A DNA stretch of 64,000 bases from Desulfovibrionales bacterium (GCA_007693505.1 REDL01000045.1:183152-247151), one strand, 5' to 3'; shown: positions 27,200 through 35,881, counted from the stretch's first letter. Notes: generated by a model from the sequence alone, not told the origin. A program made the numbers and translations.

Positions 27200-29931
27200 T
27201 GCTGTTTTCGTTTGGTCCCGGTCCCCAAGGCCCATACGACCCGCGGGATCCGTTTCCGCAATTCAAGGTCGAGGAGATGGACTTTTCCAAGTTCCATCGC
27301 TTCCTGCGGCTGGGCCTGCTTGGTTTGGCGGTGATTGTCCTGTGGTCCGGATTGAACTGGGCCCAGGGATTCTACACGGACTGGCTCTGGTTCGGTTCCC
27401 TGGATTATCAAAGCGTGTTGTGGAAAATCGTTACAACGCGTGTCGGATTGTATATCGCTGCCGTTCTCGTTTTTTTGGCACTTGCCGTACCCAATCTGGT
27501 CGCGGCCATACGCATCACCGGCCGAATGTTTCCCCGGGGCGGCCACAAATTGCCCCCGCAAATGTATGACTCCGCCCGTAGCGTACTGATCTGGCTTGCC
27601 GCAGGCGTCGTTGCCCTGGCCGCCTTCCTTCTGGCCTCCGGTCCGGCCGCGGAATGGAAGACGGTCTTGCGCTACCTGCACCAGGTGCCTTTTGGCGAAA
27701 TCGACCCGATTTTCAACAATGACTACGCCTTCTACATCTTCACCCTTCCGGCTTTGGAATTCTTCCGTTCCTGGCTGGTGGGACTGACCGTCCTGGTGGC
27801 GATCATCGTTGGGGCGTTCTACTACCTGAACAGCATCCTGCGCGGAGAAGCCTTCGCGTTGCACGGTCCAATCCTCGGACACCTGGCCGCCCTTGGTGCG
27901 TTCCTTTTCCTGCTGATCGCGGCGGGCCACTGGCTTTCCCGGTACGACCTGCTCTTCTCGTCCATGGGTGCGGTGCATGGCGTAGGGTATACGGACAACT
28001 TCTTCAACCTGCCTTCCAGGGCATTCATGGCCGTCGTGGCCCTGATTGCGGCGGGGGCACTGGTGTTCGCGGCCATGTCCCAGCGCAAACAATTGGCGCT
28101 CTGGTCCGTGGGTGGATGGTTCGGGTTGAATCTTGTTCTGGGCAGTCTGGTTCCCGGCGTGATCCAGCGTCTGGTGGTGGAGCCCAGCGAACTGGCTCGG
28201 GAAACCCCATATCTGGCCCACAACATCAGCCACACCCGGCAGGCGTTTGGCCTGGAGGGGCTGCGATCCATGAGCCACCCGGCCCTGGGCGAAGTGGATC
28301 ACGCCACGGTGGATGCCAACCAGGGCACCATCCAGAACATCCGGCTCTGGGACGAAGGTCCACTGATGCAGAGCTACAACCAGATCCAGTTCTTCCGCCT
28401 CTATTATGACTTCCTGGCCGTGCATACCGATCGCTACACCGTAAACGACGAGCTGCGCCAGGTCATGCTGGCCACCCGCGAGCTTTCGGCGGAAAAATTG
28501 CCCACCGAGGCCCAGCGCTGGGTCAACAGACACCTCCAGTTCACCCACGGCTACGGGATGGCCATGAGCCCGGTAACCGAGGTTCAGGCCGGCGGCCGTC
28601 CGGAATTTTTCATCCGCGACCTGCCGCCCACCGGGGAGATTCCCCTGGATCGTCCGGAGGTCTATTACGGCTTGAAAAGTCTGGACTACCTGATCGTGAA
28701 CAGCCGGATGCAGGAGTTCAACTTCCCGGGTCCGGACGGTCCCGTATACACCCACTACCAGGGTGACGGAGGGGTCCAACTGAACTCGTTCTTCCGCCGC
28801 CTGATGTACGCCTGGCAGTTCAAGGACGTGAACATCCTGATATCCGCGGAGATCACGCCGGAAAGCCGGATCCAGTACCGGCGCACCATCCCGGAGCGCT
28901 TCGCCACCGTGACCCCGTTCCTGCTGCGCGACCGGGAAGCCTATTCCGTGGTGGCTGATGGTCGCCTGTACTGGATCCAGGACGCGTACACCACCACGAA
29001 TCGCTATCCCTATGCCACGCCCTGGGATCGGCATTTCAACTACATCCGCAACAGCGTCAAGGCCGTGGTAGACGCCTATCACGGCACCCTGACCTATTAT
29101 GTCTTTGACGAGAGCGACCCGCTGATCCGCACCTATCAGGCCATGTTCCCGGATCTGTTCAAGTCCCAGGACGAAATGCCGGAGTACCTCCGAGGCCATG
29201 TCCGCTATCCCCTGGATCTGTTCACGGTCCAAACCCAGATGCTCCTCCAGTACCACATGCAGGATCCGGTGGTCTTCTACAACAAGGAAGACCAATGGGC
29301 CGTGCCCGTGCAGCATTCCTTTGGCCGGACCGAGCACCTGCGGCCCTACTACATCGTGGCCCGGTTGCCCGGCGAAGAGAAGGAGGAATTCCTGCTCATC
29401 CAGCCCTTCACTCCCATCAACCGCCACAACCTGGTGGGCTGGATGGCCGCGCGCAGCGACGGGGAACATTACGGCGACAAGATCCTGTTTCGCTTCCCCA
29501 CGGGCCGGCACGTGGACGGCCCAAGCCAGGTCAAGGCGCGCATCGATAACGACGCGGTGATCTCCGAGCAGTTCACCTTGTGGGGCCAAGTGGGTTCCGA
29601 AGTCTTACGAGGCATTCTCCTGGTCATCCCCATCGGGGATTTCATCCTCTACGCCGAACCGGTCTTCCTGATTCCGGAAACCATTGATTTTCCGGAACTG
29701 CGGCGGATCATTCTGGCCGACTCCCGGCAGGTGGTCATGCACCAGACCCTGGATGCCTCAGTCGCCGCCCTCGTGGGCGACCTTCCGGCCGTGGCCCCGG
29801 TGGTGGAAGACGTGGACGCGGAGGTGACGGACCGCCCGCTCATCCAGCTTCCGGACTTCAACCAGGGCCTGCGCGACGCCGTGGAAAAGCTCCAGGACGT
29901 GGTGGATCAGTTGCGGCGCTTGATGCAGTAA
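27199..29931 (+). CDS. UPF0182 family large membrane protein
   Basis: A 910-residue protein. The N-terminal third holds about seven transmembrane helices (for example LGLLGLAVIVLWSGLNW, LYIAAVLVFLALAVPNLVAA, AFMAVVALIAAGALVFAAM). The C-terminal two thirds form a large domain with conserved stretches such as ETPYLAHNISHTRQAFGLE, NIRLWDEGPLMQSYNQIQ, YYGLKSLDYLIV and PFTPINRHNLVGWMAARSD; the chain ends in an acidic region and a coiled-coil-like helix. The family is widespread but has no established function. The ATG at 27199 follows a strong AAGGAGG eight bases upstream. A strong terminator follows 25 bases after the stop, so transcription ends with this gene. Confidence 0.92.
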   Translation: MLFSFGPGPQGPYDPRDPFPQFKVEEMDFSKFHRFLRLGLLGLAVIVLWSGLNWAQGFYTDWLWFGSLDYQSVLWKIVTTRVGLYIAAVLVFLALAVPNLVAAIRITGRMFPRGGHKLPPQMYDSARSVLIWLAAGVVALAAFLLASGPAAEWKTVLRYLHQVPFGEIDPIFNNDYAFYIFTLPALEFFRSWLVGLTVLVAIIVGAFYYLNSILRGEAFALHGPILGHLAALGAFLFLLIAAGHWLSRYDLLFSSMGAVHGVGYTDNFFNLPSRAFMAVVALIAAGALVFAAMSQRKQLALWSVGGWFGLNLVLGSLVPGVIQRLVVEPSELARETPYLAHNISHTRQAFGLEGLRSMSHPALGEVDHATVDANQGTIQNIRLWDEGPLMQSYNQIQFFRLYYDFLAVHTDRYTVNDELRQVMLATRELSAEKLPTEAQRWVNRHLQFTHGYGMAMSPVTEVQAGGRPEFFIRDLPPTGEIPLDRPEVYYGLKSLDYLIVNSRMQEFNFPGPDGPVYTHYQGDGGVQLNSFFRRLMYAWQFKDVNILISAEITPESRIQYRRTIPERFATVTPFLLRDREAYSVVADGRLYWIQDAYTTTNRYPYATPWDRHFNYIRNSVKAVVDAYHGTLTYYVFDESDPLIRTYQAMFPDLFKSQDEMPEYLRGHVRYPLDLFTVQTQMLLQYHMQDPVVFYNKEDQWAVPVQHSFGRTEHLRPYYIVARLPGEEKEEFLLIQPFTPINRHNLVGWMAARSDGEHYGDKILFRFPTGRHVDGPSQVKARIDNDAVISEQFTLWGQVGSEVLRGILLVIPIGDFILYAEPVFLIPETIDFPELRRIILADSRQVVMHQTLDASVAALVGDLPAVAPVVEDVDAEVTDRPLIQLPDFNQGLRDAVEKLQDVVDQLRRLMQ

Positions 29932-29956
29932 TCCATCCAGGCCTGCCGAACATCCG

Positions 29957-29999
29957 CGGTCCCGCGGACGGATCATCCGTCCGCGGGACCGTTTTTTTT
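29957..29999 (+). terminator. Strong intrinsic terminator
   Basis: A 17-bp perfect GC-rich stem (CGGTCCCGCGGACGGAT and its complement) with a single-base centre is followed by eight T residues. It lies 25 bases after the UPF0182 stop. Confidence 0.92.
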
Positions 30000-30106
30000 C
30001 AGCACCTCGCAGGGACGTGAACAGAGCAATCTCCTTGCCCATCCAACCGCTAACGCGACTATAACCATTGGCTCATTATGCGTTCCAGACGGTTCTTTTC
30101 TTCCGG

Positions 30107-30344
30107 GAATCCCAACGGGATTCAGTCCCCAGCCCAGGGTTGCGGCTGTGCCGCTACCCTGGGAAATGCGTCATATTTCCGTAACCTACCCCAAAGGGGT
30201 TGCGTCCTAGAACGCGGGAAACGACCAGTAACTTCAAAAGACGCAACATCTTTGAGGTTGTTTTTCTTTCTTTCAATGATCCCAGGGTAGTCCAGCCTCT
30301 TGCTGGCCAACCCTGGGCTGGAGGATGATGCCCCGTTGGGGCAT
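30107..30344. repeat. Nested palindromic element, about 240 bp
   Basis: Inverted repeats are nested one inside another: terminal hairpins GAATCCC-AAC-GGGATTC (30107-30123) and ATGCCCC-GTT-GGGGCAT (30328-30344), which are themselves inversely related; CCAGCCCAGGGTTG (30129-30142) with its complement at 30308-30321; CTACCCTGGGA (30154-30164) with 30280-30290; GTTGCGTC (30199-30206) with 30240-30247; and a CCCC-AAA-GGGG hairpin at 30189-30199. It resembles the structured CCCAACGGGG-type repeats seen scattered in many bacterial genomes. No open frame inside is convincing. Confidence 0.8.
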
Positions 30345-30612
30345 GAACCGATAAAGAATCATGCATTGTCGAGCCGGCTGCCCGTAACGCATATTGAGCC
30401 TATCCATTTATGTTTCAGAGGAAATTGCGCGGTTCAGTTTTTTTCTTTATCTCCTCCTTTATGACATCCGCTCCGTAGCCGATATGGGCGACGGGCGATT
30501 CGAGGGCAGGAATGCGCTTCTTGTTCCTTTCAGTCGCTTTGACTGCTTGACAATCGCCGGCACTATCTTAAAAATTTACAATCCCAGCATGTAAATCTAA
30601 GGAGGCGACGAC

Positions 30613-30840
30613 ATGATGCATCTCACACCGGTATTCCGACACATCAAGCACCCATCCGGAATGGAAGCGATCAAGGCCGCGGCGGAAAAGGTCAAGAAAC
30701 ACTGGGAAGAGTTGGCTCTGGATCAGGGCCTTGACCCGGCTTCAAATGTTGACTTGCAGGAGAGTGACAAGGAAATTCGTGTGGTGATCAGCGAGCAGTT
30801 ATCCGCCATTTATTCCGAAGAGCCAGGTTCCTGGCGCTAG
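30613..30840 (+). CDS. Hypothetical protein, 75 residues
   Basis: A small soluble protein starting at ATG 30613 (a second ATG follows at once) behind a strong AAGGAGG. It is mostly helical: MEAIKAAAEKVKKHWEELALD in the first half and SDKEIRVVISEQLSAIYSEE in the second, with many charged residues. I recognise no family and no DNA-binding or metal motif. The neighbours do not suggest a role; the gamma-glutamylcyclotransferase-like gene follows 90 bases downstream and may be in the same transcript. The good ribosome-binding site and codon use suggest that it is real. Confidence 0.6.
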   Translation: MMHLTPVFRHIKHPSGMEAIKAAAEKVKKHWEELALDQGLDPASNVDLQESDKEIRVVISEQLSAIYSEEPGSWR

Positions 30841-30930
30841 AAAACCCACAAACGTGGTCACCGCGGAAGCCTGCCAAAAGTCTTTCGGGCACCGCGTGGA
30901 CCACGCGTATGAATGTGCCGCGGTTTATCC

Positions 30931-31293
30931 ATGCAAAACAGCAATGTTTTCGTCTACGGGACCTTGCGCCGCGGCTTCACCTACCACTACCTGCTTAGCG
31001 GCTCGCCCTTCCTGGGGAACGGGCGGACCGCTGACCGCTACTCCTTGTGGATGAACGAGTATCCATGCGTCTGCCGCCACCCAAGCCGGATCTGGATTCA
31101 CGGGGAGCTCTACCGCGTCACGCCGGCCATTTTGGCCCTTCTGGATGAATTGGAAGACCACCCCTGGCTCTACCGCCGCGAGGCAACGGCGATCACTTTG
31201 AACGAACATAAAGCCGTGCGGGCCTGGATGTATTTTTTCCCAAAACCCCAAGGTATTGCAATCCCGTCCGGCGATTTCGCGGATTGGGGCTGA
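30931..31293 (+). CDS. Gamma-glutamylcyclotransferase-like (AIG2/GGCT fold) protein
   Basis: A 120-residue GGCT-fold protein. The N-terminal substrate loop VFVYGTLRRGF (residues 6-16) is diagnostic, and LLDELEDHPWLYRREA supplies the conserved acidic region including the expected catalytic Glu. Relatives cyclise gamma-glutamyl amines or peptides to 5-oxoproline. I chose the ATG at 30931 because it lies a few residues before the YGTLR motif, as in the family; an ATG six codons earlier also exists and neither has a clear ribosome-binding site. Confidence 0.85.
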   Translation: MQNSNVFVYGTLRRGFTYHYLLSGSPFLGNGRTADRYSLWMNEYPCVCRHPSRIWIHGELYRVTPAILALLDELEDHPWLYRREATAITLNEHKAVRAWMYFFPKPQGIAIPSGDFADWG

Positions 31294-31316
31294 CCCCATA
31301 AATGCCTCCCAATGAT

Positions 31317-31369
31317 TTGCGCAGAACCTTGCGCAAACAGGGTGCGCTTTTTGCGCAATATTTTGCACA
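31317..31369 (+). promoter_or_regulatory. Cluster of TTGCGCA repeats, likely enhancer sites
   Basis: TTGCGCA occurs at 31317-31323, 31329-31335 and 31351-31357, with TTGCACA at 31363-31369. The cluster lies 60-110 bases upstream of a sigma-54 promoter, the usual distance for enhancer-binding-protein sites. The regulator is not identified; a ZraR-type activator is the natural guess. Confidence 0.5.
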
Positions 31370-31428
31370 TAACCCTGCACACTTTTTTTCTGAAACCCTA
31401 ACCTTGCATTATCTCAAGCTTTTAAACC

Positions 31429-31444
31429 TGGCACACCCCTTGCT
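31429..31444 (+). promoter_or_regulatory. Sigma-54 promoter of the zraP-like gene
   Basis: The sequence TGGCAC, five bases, TTGCT gives the invariant GG (31430-31431) and GC (31442-31443) with exactly ten bases between them, a near-consensus -24/-12 element. The start codon lies about 50 bases downstream. Confidence 0.8.
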
Positions 31445-31493
31445 TTAAGCTTGTCATTCATTCACCACAACCACCTTTACCAGGAGGAGTTCC

Positions 31494-32003
31494 ATGCGAC
31501 GTTTCCTATCCATCAGTGCAATTTTTCTTGCTCTAACCCTCATTGCCATTCCTGTTTTGGCCCAACAACACCAACACGGCGCGGATCAGCCCGGCAAGCC
31601 CAGAGCCTTGGCACAGCAGCATCAAGGCGTGTTCGACCACCCCGTCCTGGGCAATCTCTCCCCAGAGCAGCAGGAAGCAATGACAGCGCTGTTCGCGGAG
31701 CACCAAAAGTCCATGATGCAGCTCAACCTGCAACTGCGGGCCAAGCAGGCCGAGCTGGACGTGCTTTTGGCCGCCGCGGAGTTGGACCAGGCCCAAGTTG
31801 ACGCTGTCAGTGCCGAAATCATCACGCTGCAAGGCGAGGCCATGCAGCTCAACAACCAGCTTCGGCGCACGGTCTTCGAGGAAACCGGACATTTGATGAG
31901 CGGCAAGGGTGCCGGCAGGTGCCCGGGCATGGCCGGTCACGGAAAAAAGGCCCGGATGGGCCGGGGCGGCTGCCCGATGATGTCCGGACATGGAGCGCAC
32001 TAA
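31494..32003 (+). CDS. zraP: ZraP/Spy-like periplasmic metal-stress protein
   Basis: A 169-residue exported protein with a signal peptide of about 23 residues (ISAIFLALTLIAIPVLA). The mature part starts with a His/Gln-rich segment (QQHQHGADQPG), then LSPEQQEAMTALFAEHQK and long amphipathic helices (LQLRAKQAELDVLLAAAEL), the CpxP/Spy/ZraP-type arrangement. It ends in a Gly/Met/His tail with two Cys (CPGMAGHGKK, GGCPMMSGHGAH) suitable for metal binding. ZraP is a periplasmic chaperone and zinc-linked repressor of ZraS signalling. The gene has a strong ribosome-binding site, a sigma-54 promoter and is followed by a strong hairpin and then by a sensor kinase, as expected for a zra-type locus. Confidence 0.82.
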   Translation: MRRFLSISAIFLALTLIAIPVLAQQHQHGADQPGKPRALAQQHQGVFDHPVLGNLSPEQQEAMTALFAEHQKSMMQLNLQLRAKQAELDVLLAAAELDQAQVDAVSAEIITLQGEAMQLNNQLRRTVFEETGHLMSGKGAGRCPGMAGHGKKARMGRGGCPMMSGHGAH

Positions 32004-32019
32004 CCACCCCTTCACAGCG

Positions 32020-32056
32020 CGAAACGCCGCCCGACCCTGAGGCGGCGTTTCGTTTT
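32020..32056 (+). terminator. Intrinsic terminator/attenuator between zraP and the kinase
   Basis: A 12-bp perfect stem (CGAAACGCCGCC and its complement) with a nine-base loop is followed by TTTT, 17 bases after the zraP stop and 29 bases before the kinase start. It should reduce read-through into the kinase gene. Confidence 0.8.
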
Positions 32057-32084
32057 ATCAATCCACGCCACACCCACCCAATCC

Positions 32085-33887
32085 ATGCACACCCTGCCGG
32101 CCATTCACCGCGAAACACGCTATCTCATGCCCCTGCTGGCCATTGTTTTGCTCGGGTTGAGCCTGATCTTCGTCACCTGGCAGAATCTGCGGCAGCAGCG
32201 GCAGGCTGTTGAGCAGCACATGGTGCTGGCGGCCCGGGTCGTGGCCATGGGCATTGAAGGCAACATGGTCTGGCGGATGCGCGGTCCTGGCCGGATGGCC
32301 ACGCCCAGACTTTCGGGCAAGGAATTTCTCCAGGAATTGCTCACTTCCCCGGACCTGGTCCTGGTGGGTGTCGTGGGGCCCACCGGTCAAATGATGCTCG
32401 CCTCCGAAGATCCGGAAAACGTTCCGGCAATTCCCCACTCCGCATTGGAAACACTGCGCAGCGAGCAACAGTGGCACGGATTCGCCCGCCACCGGGGCCA
32501 GGACATTCTGCTTTACGTCCATCAGCTCAAACACCCGGCTGCCCGGCACATGCATGAATCCTTTCTGCCACCGACCCACGATACCGGGGGGCACCCCTCC
32601 TACCTGGTCCTTGGCCTGGACATGAGCGAGCACATGGTCATGTACAACGACGCCCGGCGCGCCGCGCTCTGGCAAGGCGGATACGTGCTGGCCTCGGTGG
32701 TGCTGCTGTGGATCGGCGCGGTGAAGCTGCTGCAACGTCGGGAGCAAAGCGCCAAGGTCAAGGAACTGGAACAGTTTCAGGCCAGGTTGGTGGACAACCT
32801 GCCGGACGGCCTGCTCACCGTGGACGCCGAGGGAATAATCCGCGGAGCCAACCCTTCCGCCGTCATCCTCCTGGGCGACGACGAGCCGCTGCTGGGTCGT
32901 CGCTGGGAGGATCTTCCCCTGAATCAAGAGTCGATAGGGCAGCCGCCTGAGCAGGATCTTGGCCAGGGCCTTGCCCAGTTGAAACGTCACAGAGAGCAGC
33001 GCGGAGCAGCGCAAGAGGAAACGAATCTGGAAACAGCTTCTTCATCGAACCTTCCAGAGAATCTGACAGACATGTCCTGGCGAAGCTTCTCTTTCGCGGA
33101 TCGCCATCTGGAAATTCTGGCCGTTCCCCTGCGGGCGGATGAGCGGGAATTGGGCGAACGGCTGGTGCTGGTCCGGGACCGGACCGCAATCAGAAAGCTG
33201 GAAGACAGCCTGCAGGAGTCCGAGCGCCTGGCGGCCATCGGCAGGCTGGCCGCGGCCGTGGCCCATGAAATCCGCAATCCGCTCAGCGCCCTGCGCGGCT
33301 TTGCCCAGTTTTTCGCCGGCAAGCTGGCTGGTCGCGAACCCGAGGAAACCTACGCCCGGACCATGGTCGACGAAGCCGACCGCCTGAACCGGGTGATCAC
33401 GGACCTGCTCTTTTTGGCCAAGCCCAAGCCGCCGGAAAAGAATGCGGTCCGACTGCCCGAGTTGCTGGAGAGCGTCGAGGCGCTGCTTCGCACCGATCTT
33501 GACCGTCACAAAATCGAGGTTCGCCGCCATTTTGGCGAGGAACGAACCGTCTGGGCCGACCCGGACCTGCTCAAGCAGTGCCTGCTCAATCTGCTCATGA
33601 ACGCAATCCAGGCCGTGGCCGAAAACAAGGGGGATGAAGCGGGAGTCATTGACGTTCATGTGGAGACGGGTTCCGAGGGACTCTGGGTCGTGATCCACGA
33701 CAACGGTCCGGGCATGAACGCTGAGCAACGCCAACGCGCCCTGGAACCGTTCTACACCACGCGCAAGGACGGCTCCGGGCTGGGTTTGGCCATCGTACGC
33801 AAAATCGTGCGCGACCACGGAGGACGGCTGGAAATCACCTCAGCACCCGGTCAGGGGGCGCGAATCAGCATGTTTTTTCCGAGTTAA
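32085..33887 (+). CDS. zraS: Membrane sensor histidine kinase (ZraS-like)
   Basis: A 600-residue kinase. A first transmembrane helix (about residues 15-33) and a second (about 188-207) enclose a periplasmic sensor of about 150 residues. A PAS-type region follows (LVDNLPDGLLTVDAEGIIRGAN), interrupted by a charged insertion around residues 280-325. The HisKA box AVAHEIRNPLSALRGFAQFF carries the phospho-acceptor His near residue 394; the catalytic domain shows NLLMNAIQAV (N box), HDNGPGM (G1) and GSGLGLAIVRKI (G2). Its position after zraP suggests sensing of zinc or envelope stress. No response-regulator gene follows, unlike the zraSR arrangement. The start has no evident ribosome-binding site, in line with low expression. 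Confidence 0.85.
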   Translation: MHTLPAIHRETRYLMPLLAIVLLGLSLIFVTWQNLRQQRQAVEQHMVLAARVVAMGIEGNMVWRMRGPGRMATPRLSGKEFLQELLTSPDLVLVGVVGPTGQMMLASEDPENVPAIPHSALETLRSEQQWHGFARHRGQDILLYVHQLKHPAARHMHESFLPPTHDTGGHPSYLVLGLDMSEHMVMYNDARRAALWQGGYVLASVVLLWIGAVKLLQRREQSAKVKELEQFQARLVDNLPDGLLTVDAEGIIRGANPSAVILLGDDEPLLGRRWEDLPLNQESIGQPPEQDLGQGLAQLKRHREQRGAAQEETNLETASSSNLPENLTDMSWRSFSFADRHLEILAVPLRADERELGERLVLVRDRTAIRKLEDSLQESERLAAIGRLAAAVAHEIRNPLSALRGFAQFFAGKLAGREPEETYARTMVDEADRLNRVITDLLFLAKPKPPEKNAVRLPELLESVEALLRTDLDRHKIEVRRHFGEERTVWADPDLLKQCLLNLLMNAIQAVAENKGDEAGVIDVHVETGSEGLWVVIHDNGPGMNAEQRQRALEPFYTTRKDGSGLGLAIVRKIVRDHGGRLEITSAPGQGARISMFFPS

Positions 33888-34005
33888 CGATTCCCAAAAC
33901 AATTGCTTGGCTTTCCCCACGGCTGTTTGTTAGGATTCATAAAAAGGAAAAATATTTCCCGCCACCCACACGTTCACCGAAGAGGAAGCCCAGAATGCCC
34001 CCAGA

Positions 34006-34326
34006 ATGCCCTTAGAGAAAAAGAATTTTTCCCTGGTTGTCGCCATCGTCAACAAGGGATACAGTGAGGATGTCATCCGTATTGCCGAAGAGACCGGCGC
34101 CAGCGGAGGGACGGTGGTTTTCGGCAGAGGCGCAAGTATCAGAAGCAAGGCGAGCTTGCTCGGAGTTCCCATCGAACACCAGAAGGAGGTCATCCATATT
34201 GTCAGTCCGCGGGAAGTCGCAGCTGATCTCCTGGCAAAACTGAACGCAGCATGCCGGTTGAGTGACCGGGGTACCGGATTGGCTTTTGCCCTGCCCCTGG
34301 ACGCAGTCACCGGATTGGATGTTTAG
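34006..34326 (+). CDS. P-II-like signalling protein
   Basis: A 106-residue small protein of the GlnB-like fold: FSLVVAIVNKGYSEDVIRIA at the start, then TGASGGTVVFGRGASIRSKA in the position of the T-loop region, VPIEHQKEVIHIVSP and a C-terminal helix. The canonical uridylylated Tyr context is missing, so this is a divergent P-II relative rather than GlnB/GlnK. Such proteins bind nucleotides and control transporters or enzymes. No amtB, glnA or nif gene lies nearby, so its target is unknown. It follows the kinase by 118 bases, and whether it is co-transcribed is unclear. Confidence 0.72.
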   Translation: MPLEKKNFSLVVAIVNKGYSEDVIRIAEETGASGGTVVFGRGASIRSKASLLGVPIEHQKEVIHIVSPREVAADLLAKLNAACRLSDRGTGLAFALPLDAVTGLDV

Positions 34327-34556
34327 TGGTCCCGGAGGAAAAAACCACAGACAAGGACGCGTACCTTGACGCCATAGACAGCATATGAGGTCACTGTAAA
34401 AAATCCCTTTTCCTGGAATTGTGCTCTGTTTGATGAGAGCTATGTCGACGCTGATAGACGAAAAGGGCACCACCGCATGCGGATAGTTTGTCCGGTTTTG
34501 CGGAAATCGCGCGGTCGCCTTTCCTGACGTTTCACAGCCGCTCCCCACGAACAACC

Positions 34557-35789
34557 TCACCCCGCATCCACGCAGATCATGGCATAATCGCTTCCGGTCA
34601 GGCAGCGCCCGCCCTCCGGGGTGACCTCAAAGGTGTTCTCCACACCGACCATGCCCAGACCGGGCAGCCCGATCTTCGGTTCCAGAGCCAGGACCATGCC
34701 CTGTTCCAGGGGTGCCTCGAAACCCTTGGCCAGGGCCGGCCATTCGTCGATGGCCAGACCGATGCCGTGCCCCAGAAAGCGGACCTTGTTCCCGCCCAGG
34801 GCCATGAATCCTTCGCCCCAGCCTTCCTGTTTGGCCCAGTCCCAGCAATGCTGGAACATCCGGCTGGGAACGGCTCCGGGATGCAGATTCTCAGCCAGCC
34901 ACCCCTGCACGGCAATGCAGAAGTCGTGGGCACGCCGCACCTGCGCGGGAATATCCTCGCATGCTCCCGCCCAATAGACCTGGGTCTTGTCCGTCTGGTA
35001 GCCCTCCAAAGCGAACCCCACATCCAGGACCAACGGTTCCTCGGCCTTCCAGACGGCACCAGCATATCCCATGTGGGTCACGGCCGGGTGGATTCCGCGC
35101 AGCCCCACCGGACCGTCGAACACGCTGGGATAGTTGGCGCTGTCCCCGGCGGAGACGTGGCCCAGGAAAATCTCCTCCCCGTGGTTCTGCATCCGCAACA
35201 GCCCGTGATGCCCCTGACTGAAAAACACCTCCCAGATGCGGATCGAGATATCCCGCTCGGTCATGCCCGGCGCGATCTGCTTCGGCAGCAACTCCCGCAG
35301 GCAGTGGTCATGACGAGCGCCGATCAGGCGCATCTTGGCCAGCTCCCAGGAGGTCTTCACCGCCCTGGTCTGGTTCAGCAGACCATCAACGGAGCGCAGA
35401 TCATGTCCGCTCAAATGCCTGGCCAAACCCTGGCCCAGGGCCCAGGTCAACCCGGACATCTCCACACCGACCGTTTCGGACAGAAGCGAGCCGGCTTCCG
35501 CTACCAGACCGGGCAATTCCCGAAACGACCGGTAAACCGCCACCTGCTCCACCGCGGACTCCAACCTGACCCGCTCAATGCCTTTGCGCACCAGCAACAC
35601 CGGTCGACCTTCCAGGGGCAGCCAGAACACTCCGTTGGCCCAGGCTCCAGTAAAGTAATAGATATTCATCCGTGAAAAAACGAGCATTCCGCCCGCGTCG
35701 GGCAAGTGGTTCCGCAGCAAGGACCGACACCGCTCCCATCGCCGGCGAAGCTCTTCTTCCGGAATGCGTTCCAGGGCTTCAAAACTCAT
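34557..35789 (-). CDS. M24 family metallopeptidase (Xaa-Pro aminopeptidase-like)
   Basis: A 410-residue pita-bread-fold protein. The creatinase-type N-terminal domain (GGMLVFSRMNIYYFTGAW, residues about 33-50) precedes the catalytic domain, which shows EPLVLDVGFALEGYQTDKTQ with the first metal Asp residues, FLGHGIGLAIDEWP with the His ligand, LALEPKIGLPG with a Glu and GVENTFEVTPEGG with the last Glu. It likely removes N-terminal residues before proline or acts on a related small substrate. The ATG at 35789 has a good AGGAA upstream. It is isolated, with spacer on both sides. Confidence 0.9.
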   Translation of the reverse strand: MSFEALERIPEEELRRRWERCRSLLRNHLPDAGGMLVFSRMNIYYFTGAWANGVFWLPLEGRPVLLVRKGIERVRLESAVEQVAVYRSFRELPGLVAEAGSLLSETVGVEMSGLTWALGQGLARHLSGHDLRSVDGLLNQTRAVKTSWELAKMRLIGARHDHCLRELLPKQIAPGMTERDISIRIWEVFFSQGHHGLLRMQNHGEEIFLGHVSAGDSANYPSVFDGPVGLRGIHPAVTHMGYAGAVWKAEEPLVLDVGFALEGYQTDKTQVYWAGACEDIPAQVRRAHDFCIAVQGWLAENLHPGAVPSRMFQHCWDWAKQEGWGEGFMALGGNKVRFLGHGIGLAIDEWPALAKGFEAPLEQGMVLALEPKIGLPGLGMVGVENTFEVTPEGGRCLTGSDYAMICVDAG

Positions 35790-35881
35790 TATATTCCTCC
35801 GTTTCAGTGTGAAGTGGGAGAAGCCCGTCGCTCAACCTCCCCGCCCTCGCTCGGAGCCCAGTCAATTTTGTTGGATTCCGT

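Larger units (their letters stand above)
29932..30612. other. 680-base spacer: terminator plus nested palindromic element
   Basis: The spacer begins with the terminator of the UPF0182 gene and then carries a nested inverted-repeat element (30107-30344). The remaining 270 bases before the 75-residue gene are AT-richer and hold no gene I can support; its promoter should lie there. Confidence 0.6.

Noticed and set aside
27133..29589. Open frame of 818 codons on the minus strand
   Set aside because: It is antisense to the UPF0182 gene, whose family motifs and ribosome-binding site are clear.
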